From Stentor coeruleus (taxonomy: Eukaryota; Ciliophora; Heterotrichea; Heterotrichida; Stentoridae): 64,000 bases of DNA. Location of the stretch: contig MPUH01000003.1 of the NCBI GenBank assembly GCA_001970955.1, positions 62,001 to 126,000 on the forward strand, in the 5' to 3' direction. How positions within the stretch are numbered: the stretch's first letter is position 1; every line of letters starts with the position of its first letter. The notes beneath the pieces were generated by a model. It saw nothing but the letters and a program-made list of their open reading frames with translations, had not been told where the DNA came from and did no database searches. Below, in pieces: positions 58,938-64,000 of this stretch. A program made the position numbers and the translations under genes.

Positions 58938-60407
58938 ATGTCGAAAAAACAAGCGTCAAAAAGTGCGAATACAAAAAGCAAACCTTTCATCCAAACCGAA
59001 GACTGGAACCCTAGATTTTGGGTGGGTAAAATTCAAGAATACAAGCCAAAATCCGCTGTCTCTACCGTAAAGATCGATTTTAAAATCCGCAAAGCTCCAC
59101 AGAAACTGCCCAAAATAAAGTCAGCTCATATCTTAGTCCCAGATCATTCACCAATGGCAGAAGATTCAAACACATTATCCATCTTCAAAGCAAATACTGA
59201 AAACAATTCCAAGTCAGAATCTCGAAACGGATTTGCGAGTAATAATTGCACTGAGTCTAATTCCGAAAGTAAACGAAGCTCCAAAATTGATCTTTCAAAA
59301 GAACTACATAGAAAAAGCCGTCGTGGCATAGAAGAAATTTTAAAGTGTGACTTCAGTAAAGGACAAAAAAGAGTAAGCAAAATAAGTTCAGAGGATTTAA
59401 AAAAACAAGAAATCACAGCATCTACTAACAAACGTCAAAGTAAATATTTAGAAATCAATTCTGCTATAGTAGAAAAAAACTCTTTAGCTCTTTTAAACAC
59501 AAACCTTGGGATAAAAAGAGAAAGTGCTAGGAATTCTTTCATAAAATACTTACCCAAACTATCACAAGGGAGTAATTCAGGAAGATTTTCTCCTGAGCAA
59601 GATAATCTTTATGACTCTTTTGAGATAAAAGAAACAAATTCAGAGTCTGAAGATGACGAAATTGAGACCAAAGTTTTAAAACAAATTTGTGAAGAACTGA
59701 GTGAAAACTTTATTAATATATATTTAAACAATCTCTGTCCAGGACTTGCTATTGAAGCTTGCAAGGAAATGGTTTCAGCAGCTTTGGTTTTATTTTCAAG
59801 TTCGGTATTAGACAAGTATATAATCGAAATATTATCACAAATGATCCCTAAAATTGCTAAAGAAGTTTATAGTGATTCAACTGTTATAGAATATATTGAT
59901 TTAAGAGATAATATTGTTAAAGATGTATTTGAAGAAGAAATCACAAGATTGATTTGTGAATATACAATAATGCAAATTGCTAATATGATCATGGAAGAAT
60001 ATTCATATGAATTACCTATTGAAGAAATTGTTAATGAATCAATTACTGAAGAAAAAGCTTGGAATAAAGAAATTGTGAAAATTGTTGGAAATCATTTAGT
60101 AGATTGTTTGATTGAAGAAGAATGGGTTGAAGTACTTGCTGAAGATGAAATTAATAGTTTAAGACTTGAACAGATATGGAAGTTCTTTCCACCAAATCTT
60201 CAAAAAGATATAAGCAAAGCACAAGCTCCTAAGATTATAGAAAGAATTGGTGATCATGTTTATTTTGACATTTTAAATGAAATTGTTGGAGGAATTTGGG
60301 TTGAAGGAATTGTAAGATACTGTTTGAGTGAGAATGAACATGAAGTACTGGAAATGATCATGCCTGTTAAGCTTATAACAAAAAGGAAAACTATAAGAAA
60401 ATTATAA
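58938..60407 (+). CDS. Unknown protein with Ser/Lys-rich N-terminus and helical acidic C-terminus
   Basis: 489 residues. Residues 1-225 are polar, basic and Ser-rich (disordered), with an early TEDWNPRFWVGKIQEY motif. Residues 230-480 are predicted helical and rich in Glu/Ile/Leu (KQICEELSENFINIYLNN, then IEEEWVEVLAEDEI). No known domain. The long acidic helical half suggests an interaction scaffold, possibly axonemal, but that is speculation. It ends only 17 bp before the Ash2-type gene in the same direction; there is no intron that would join the two. Confidence 0.75.
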   Translation: MSKKQASKSANTKSKPFIQTEDWNPRFWVGKIQEYKPKSAVSTVKIDFKIRKAPQKLPKIKSAHILVPDHSPMAEDSNTLSIFKANTENNSKSESRNGFASNNCTESNSESKRSSKIDLSKELHRKSRRGIEEILKCDFSKGQKRVSKISSEDLKKQEITASTNKRQSKYLEINSAIVEKNSLALLNTNLGIKRESARNSFIKYLPKLSQGSNSGRFSPEQDNLYDSFEIKETNSESEDDEIETKVLKQICEELSENFINIYLNNLCPGLAIEACKEMVSAALVLFSSSVLDKYIIEILSQMIPKIAKEVYSDSTVIEYIDLRDNIVKDVFEEEITRLICEYTIMQIANMIMEEYSYELPIEEIVNESITEEKAWNKEIVKIVGNHLVDCLIEEEWVEVLAEDEINSLRLEQIWKFFPPNLQKDISKAQAPKIIERIGDHVYFDILNEIVGGIWVEGIVRYCLSENEHEVLEMIMPVKLITKRKTIRKL

Positions 60408-60424
60408 TTAAATAATATTAGATT

Positions 60425-61168
60425 ATGAAACCAATTTACACTGTCACAAGCCAAAATGAAGCTGAACTACTATGCTTTTCTACAGTATACAAAGCGAAAG
60501 CTATAAAGCTTTATGATAGTGGATTGATTGCTAACGGAGAAAAAGGATACAGATCAGTTCTTGGTACTCAAGGGGTATGTGAAGGAACTTTCTATTATGA
60601 AGTGACTATTTTAAACCCTTCAAGTGAAAGTCTTAATATACCAATAAACACTTTACCTGCTTCTGCACCTATGTTTGAGCCTTTGGTAGGTTCTCACAAT
60701 AATTTGTGTTTAGAAACTCATGATTTATTGTCTATTGGAATAAACTCTGCACATACAAGAATAGGATTTGCAACTACTAAGCTTGATTTAGAAACCCCTG
60801 TTGGTGCTGATTTACATAGTTATTCTTATAGGGACTTAGATGGAAGTTTATTCCATAATGGTTATAGAAAAAATTACACGTGTCCTTATGGGACAAATGA
60901 TATCATTGGCTGTTTAATTAAGTTACAACCTCAAAAACCTAAGATAAAAGGTAAAGATGACTATGGGCTAGTTGAAAGCGAAGGGAGTGAAATTCACTTT
61001 TTCAAAAACGGTGAGTATTTAGGAAAAGCTTTCGATAATATCTATGAAGGTTGCTATTTTCCAGCAGTAGCTCTATATCAGTATGCTAGAGTTGAAATAA
61101 ACCTAACAAAAAAACTAGCTTTCCCAGGTATACTAAGAGACTTTAATGCTAAACCATTTAGTAGTTAA
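60425..61168 (+). CDS. ASH2L: Ash2/Bre2-type SPRY protein (COMPASS subunit)
   Basis: 247 residues, essentially one SPRY domain of the ASH2L kind. It matches ASH2L in order: LYDSGLIANGEKGYRSVLGTQ (human [20 protein letters not shown]), GTFYYEVTI, RIGFATTKLDLETPVG with SYSYRDLDG and FHNGYRKNYTCPYG, and IHFFKNGEYLGKAFDNIYEG with YFPAVALYQ. ASH2L binds RbBP5 and activates SET1/MLL H3K4 methyltransferases in the nucleus. The N-terminal PHD/winged-helix part of animal ASH2L and the C-terminal SDI (DPY30-binding) segment are absent or not recognised. The 17-bp gap to the upstream gene leaves almost no promoter of its own. Confidence 0.85.
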   Translation: MKPIYTVTSQNEAELLCFSTVYKAKAIKLYDSGLIANGEKGYRSVLGTQGVCEGTFYYEVTILNPSSESLNIPINTLPASAPMFEPLVGSHNNLCLETHDLLSIGINSAHTRIGFATTKLDLETPVGADLHSYSYRDLDGSLFHNGYRKNYTCPYGTNDIIGCLIKLQPQKPKIKGKDDYGLVESEGSEIHFFKNGEYLGKAFDNIYEGCYFPAVALYQYARVEINLTKKLAFPGILRDFNAKPFSS

Positions 61169-61541
61169 CTTTATTCTGTGAGTACGTATTCTTGCCTTTA
61201 TGCTTGATTTTCTCAGTATAACTTGGCCCTTCTATATTATTTAAATCTTTTTTTTTTCCTTGAGAATTCATAATCTCTTCACTGATGCTTTCATTATCAT
61301 TTTTGGAATTTTGATATACAGAATAATATGCTTGTAATGTTTTTGGAAGATCTTTCAGGTTTACAGAAGTGATGTGGTTCAGACGACTAATTGGTATATC
61401 TTTTTTCTCAGAATTACGGTTGTGGAATAAAGATTTGTATTTAACAAGGACTTCATATTTTCTGGATTTTTTGTGCTGTGAGGTTTTTTCGTTTACTCGC
61501 CCTTTGAGAGCTCTCGATTCTTGATGATTCTGATTTCGCAT
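61158..61541 (-). CDS. Small basic protein, unknown function
   Basis: About 127 residues from the ATG at 61541 (MRNQNHQESR), which follows ATATATTTA; ATG 61568 is an alternative with a hydrophobic start. Rich in Lys/Asn/Ser, no cysteine module, no known domain. Its 3' end overlaps the 3' end of the convergent Ash2-type gene by 11 bp (61158-61168). Confidence 0.55.
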   Translation of the reverse strand: MRNQNHQESRALKGRVNEKTSQHKKSRKYEVLVKYKSLFHNRNSEKKDIPISRLNHITSVNLKDLPKTLQAYYSVYQNSKNDNESISEEIMNSQGKKKDLNNIEGPSYTEKIKHKGKNTYSQNKVNY

Positions 61542-62764
61542 TAAATATATGGTGTAAGCTAGGAACATGAAAGTGTGAAAGTACAAAAATGATATGGATT
61601 AAGCAAAGAATTTAACTTATTTAAGTAGTCATAATGATGAATGGCATTTCATCTTGAAAGACTAAGTTTCATAATTTGGACATGAAAGTAAGTACTAAAG
61701 TTTATACGATATAAGTGATGCATGTTTAAGGATTTTTGCTGTATATAATCTGAGTATTTTTGAGGGGATATGATGATGATACCTATCAATAATAAATCTG
61801 TTATTATAGGATAGAGATTTTATTATGAATCAGAAAGAGAAAAAAATACAGATTGATAACATGAAAGTACTATAATGTGTTTATGGATTATAAAGCTACT
61901 GCTTAATAAAAATATAGTAATTATTTTATTTATAGAGATTATTGTGTTTAAAATTCCATAGAATTTACTGTTAATCTGATTTATGGTTGGAGGAAATAAA
62001 AATTTTGGAATCAGCTTAATATTTTTTTTTAAGATAAGACAAGCTCCAATAAAAAAAAGAAGTTTTATGCATATGATTCAAAAACAAAAAGTTTACTTAT
62101 AGGAATTACTTAAAAGTTAAAGATTTGAATTTTAATGTATTTCTGAAAGGTAACAGATATTTTTTATGAATGATTATGAATTGTATTTTAATAGATGAAT
62201 TCATATTAACTAGTTTAGTTTTTGGGTAATAATATGCAAATAATCAATAACGTAAGTGGAAAAATGTATTAAAACATTTAACTCAGATAATATGGTTAAA
62301 TATTTCATAGTAAAAATTAACTTGATATTCAATAAATTCTTACAAGTGCAGTCTTAATTATTATAATAATCTTAATAAAACTTTTATTAACTTATAAAAA
62401 GAATAAATTCTCTTCAAATTCACTACTTTTAAAATTAATTTTTCAATAAACTCTTTAAATATAAACCCTACATAAATTATTACTGATTTTACATAAATAT
62501 TCCACTTATCCATACAACATTTTTTAGTTCATTCTAGATTTTTCTATTTTAAAATCCTTTATACATCCCATTACCCAACTTAATAAACCTTTAAAATCTT
62601 ATTGTAAATAACAAAAATCCAATTATAAACCCTTTTATCAATCATCTCTAATTATCCTATCAAATAAAACATTTTATATTTCCAATAAAATCTAAAAACA
62701 TTATCTCTTCTGAATACTACCTAAATTTTAATTACCATACTAACTTGTAGCTATAATTAGTATA
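61542..62764. other. Long intergenic region
   Basis: 1.2 kb. No frame, repeat or RNA gene recognised. From about 62480 to 62750 the plus strand is A/C-rich, as before other plus-strand genes. Confidence 0.45.
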
Positions 62765-63526
62765 ATGGGAAATAGAACCAACAATAACAGATCAGAATCC
62801 TTACCTCTAAACCCAATAAACCCTCCAAGTGAGGGATCTTCAAACATAGAAAGAGGGATTACATCAGTCCCAACCCATCAACTAAATGCTCATTTACTAG
62901 GTAATTCTCTTAATATCATAGGATCAGAGTCATCATTCAAGTTTACTTTCACTTTTGATAGTCTAATTGAAGGAACTATGTCCGTATATTTCTTTGCCGC
63001 TGAGAGTTTAAATGCTAAAGGAGCAACCGAGTGTTATTATATCGACACTCAAAGATACCCATCTCCAGTAACCAAACCATTTCCTGCATCTATAGACCAA
63101 GTATGTCCTGAGAGTTTTGAATTTGACTTAAACAAATACTCATTCCAAGAACTAACTTTTGCTGACAGAAAAACTTATCCAGTAATAGTCGAGTTAAGAA
63201 CAGTAGATTCTCCAAACATAATTGAAAGTTCATATATAAAATTTAGAATTGGAGGTTCTAATTGGCAGCCTGAACTGATTAAACAGAAATTTACTTATGG
63301 TCCTGATGTTTATGAACTTAATGAAATCTTTGGCCATATTGGTAATGATGAAGAAACTAAAGAATGTGTTGTGTGTCTGACAAACCCTAAAGAAACATTA
63401 GTTGTACCTTGTGACCATATGTGCTTATGCATGGATTGTGCTAATATTATGAGAAGCCATTATGACTCAAAGTGCCCAATGTGCAGAACTGAAGTTCAAA
63501 GCTTGATGCATATTATTCATACGTAA
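62765..63526 (+). CDS. RING E3 ubiquitin ligase of the MGRN1/RNF157/LUL type
   Basis: 253 residues. A beta-rich substrate domain at about 55-170 (FTFDSLIEGTMSVYFFA, CPESFEFDLNKYSFQEL) is the domain found before the RING in mahogunin and plant LUL ligases. The RING (C3HC4 type) lies at about 201-245: CVVCLTN, CDHMCLCMDC and CPMC. The N-terminus is Met-Gly-Asn-Arg-Thr-Asn, as in LUL proteins, which are N-myristoylated. It transfers ubiquitin from an E2; substrate unknown. The start is preceded by AGTATA. Convergent with the gene at the right edge, 34 bp apart. Confidence 0.92.
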   Translation: MGNRTNNNRSESLPLNPINPPSEGSSNIERGITSVPTHQLNAHLLGNSLNIIGSESSFKFTFTFDSLIEGTMSVYFFAAESLNAKGATECYYIDTQRYPSPVTKPFPASIDQVCPESFEFDLNKYSFQELTFADRKTYPVIVELRTVDSPNIIESSYIKFRIGGSNWQPELIKQKFTYGPDVYELNEIFGHIGNDEETKECVVCLTNPKETLVVPCDHMCLCMDCANIMRSHYDSKCPMCRTEVQSLMHIIHT

Positions 63527-63560
63527 TCTATATCCTTAAAACTATTAGTATGATAAGTTT

Positions 63561-64000
63561 TTAGATGTTGTTTAGTTCTTTAAGGACATCATCTACTTCT
63601 TGATGATGTTTTTCAGGGTTTTCTCGTAGCTGTTTTTCTTCGTCTAAGAAGTCAAATTCGAACTTGTGCTCGTGGATTGGGAAATTCGGCTTTTCTGAAG
63701 GGACATGATGATTGTTTACTGTTGTATTTACATACGCAGGAGCTTCGACAATGCTTGAATTTATGTTGACTACTGGAAGTGTTTGGGATAATGGTCCTTC
63801 TGGCTGATATGCTTGGGATTCATTTTTAGTGAATTTTGAAGCAACGTCTAAGTCATGAGAATCTCGCTTATCGTTTTGTTTTTTTCCTTCATTCACTACT
63901 TCAGCCTCACCATCTTCGTTGTGAGGGTTCATGGAATGCTTGTCTGTGATAGTTTCTTTTTTGACAATTACGGGCAAGGATTTAGTACTTTTTGTATTCG
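63561..64000 (-). CDS. C-terminal part of an unknown protein (runs off the window)
   Basis: The frame is open from the window edge to a stop at 63561, at least 145 codons, with no ATG at the beginning, so the 5' end lies outside. The visible part is polar and disordered-looking (Lys/Glu/Asn/Pro), then acidic with HEHKFEFDFLDEEKQLREN and a final short helix. No family recognised. Confidence 0.7.
   Translation of the reverse strand, partial: NTKSTKSLPVIVKKETITDKHSMNPHNEDGEAEVVNEGKKQNDKRDSHDLDVASKFTKNESQAYQPEGPLSQTLPVVNINSSIVEAPAYVNTTVNNHHVPSEKPNFPIHEHKFEFDFLDEEKQLRENPEKHHQEVDDVLKELNNI

Noticed and set aside
1-64000. Ciliate code with TAA/TAG as glutamine.
   Set aside because: Conserved proteins (CBS, NAA20, calpain, MGRN1-type RING) end at TAA, TAG or TGA at the expected lengths, and frames of more than 1,000 codons contain no in-frame TAA or TAG. 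The standard code fits.

Overview
The window looks like macronuclear DNA of a heterotrich ciliate, most probably Stentor or a close relative. It is AT-rich and very compact, all three stop codons are used as stops (standard code), and several genes are interrupted by GT..AG introns of exactly 15 nt. Fifteen-nucleotide introns with the standard code are established for Stentor coeruleus. Six introns can be read directly: 566-580, 17841-17855, 18182-18196, 34008-34022, 39771-39785 and 44983-44997. The species call is inference; the introns and code are seen in the sequence.

Layout: 1-0.9 kb holds a clipped gene start and a ribosomal protein eL37 gene. 1.5-6 kb holds a small J-domain protein and two tandem cysteine-rich surface proteins. 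6.4-10.3 kb holds a 16-blade WD40 protein and a protein kinase. 10.6-15.9 kb holds three proteins with WWE or WWE-like C-termini. 16-26 kb holds an ankyrin-type protein, a two-intron basic protein, an SK-type K+ channel, a MORN protein, a heme-type cystathionine beta-synthase and a cyclic-nucleotide-binding-domain K+ channel with a decayed paralogue upstream. 26.7-38.4 kb holds a secreted coiled-coil protein, WS/DGAT acyltransferase, aspartyl aminopeptidase, a second MORN protein, glycine cleavage T protein, a glutaredoxin-like protein, NAA20, a kelch protein and a four-TM protein. 38.4-51.4 kb holds a 1,495-residue WW-domain protein, a small basic protein, a zinc finger protein, PP2C, calpain, a Cys4 protein and a long COX5B. 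51.4-58.9 kb is gene-poor and repeat-rich, with one unknown protein and a GTPase-like protein with a damaged P-loop. 59-64 kb holds an unknown protein, an Ash2-type SPRY protein, a small basic protein, a RING E3 ligase and a gene running off the right edge.

Genes lie on both strands with no operons. Functions are mostly housekeeping (translation, sulfur and glycine metabolism, respiration, N-terminal acetylation, chromatin) plus signalling (kinase, phosphatase, K+ channels, calpain). Seven products begin Met-Gly, most with nearby cysteines, which suggests lipid-anchored signalling proteins. Two sequence-wide signals stand out. A TATAA motif sits directly against many start codons, and gene flanks are strand-asymmetric (A/C-rich in the sense strand before genes, T/G-rich after).

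Six single-N positions are each flanked by an identical direct repeat of 32-79 nt, so these are unmerged contig overlaps rather than biology. Two genes carry a one-base frame problem at a T-run. No rRNA, tRNA, CRISPR array, intact transposon or viral element could be recognised.
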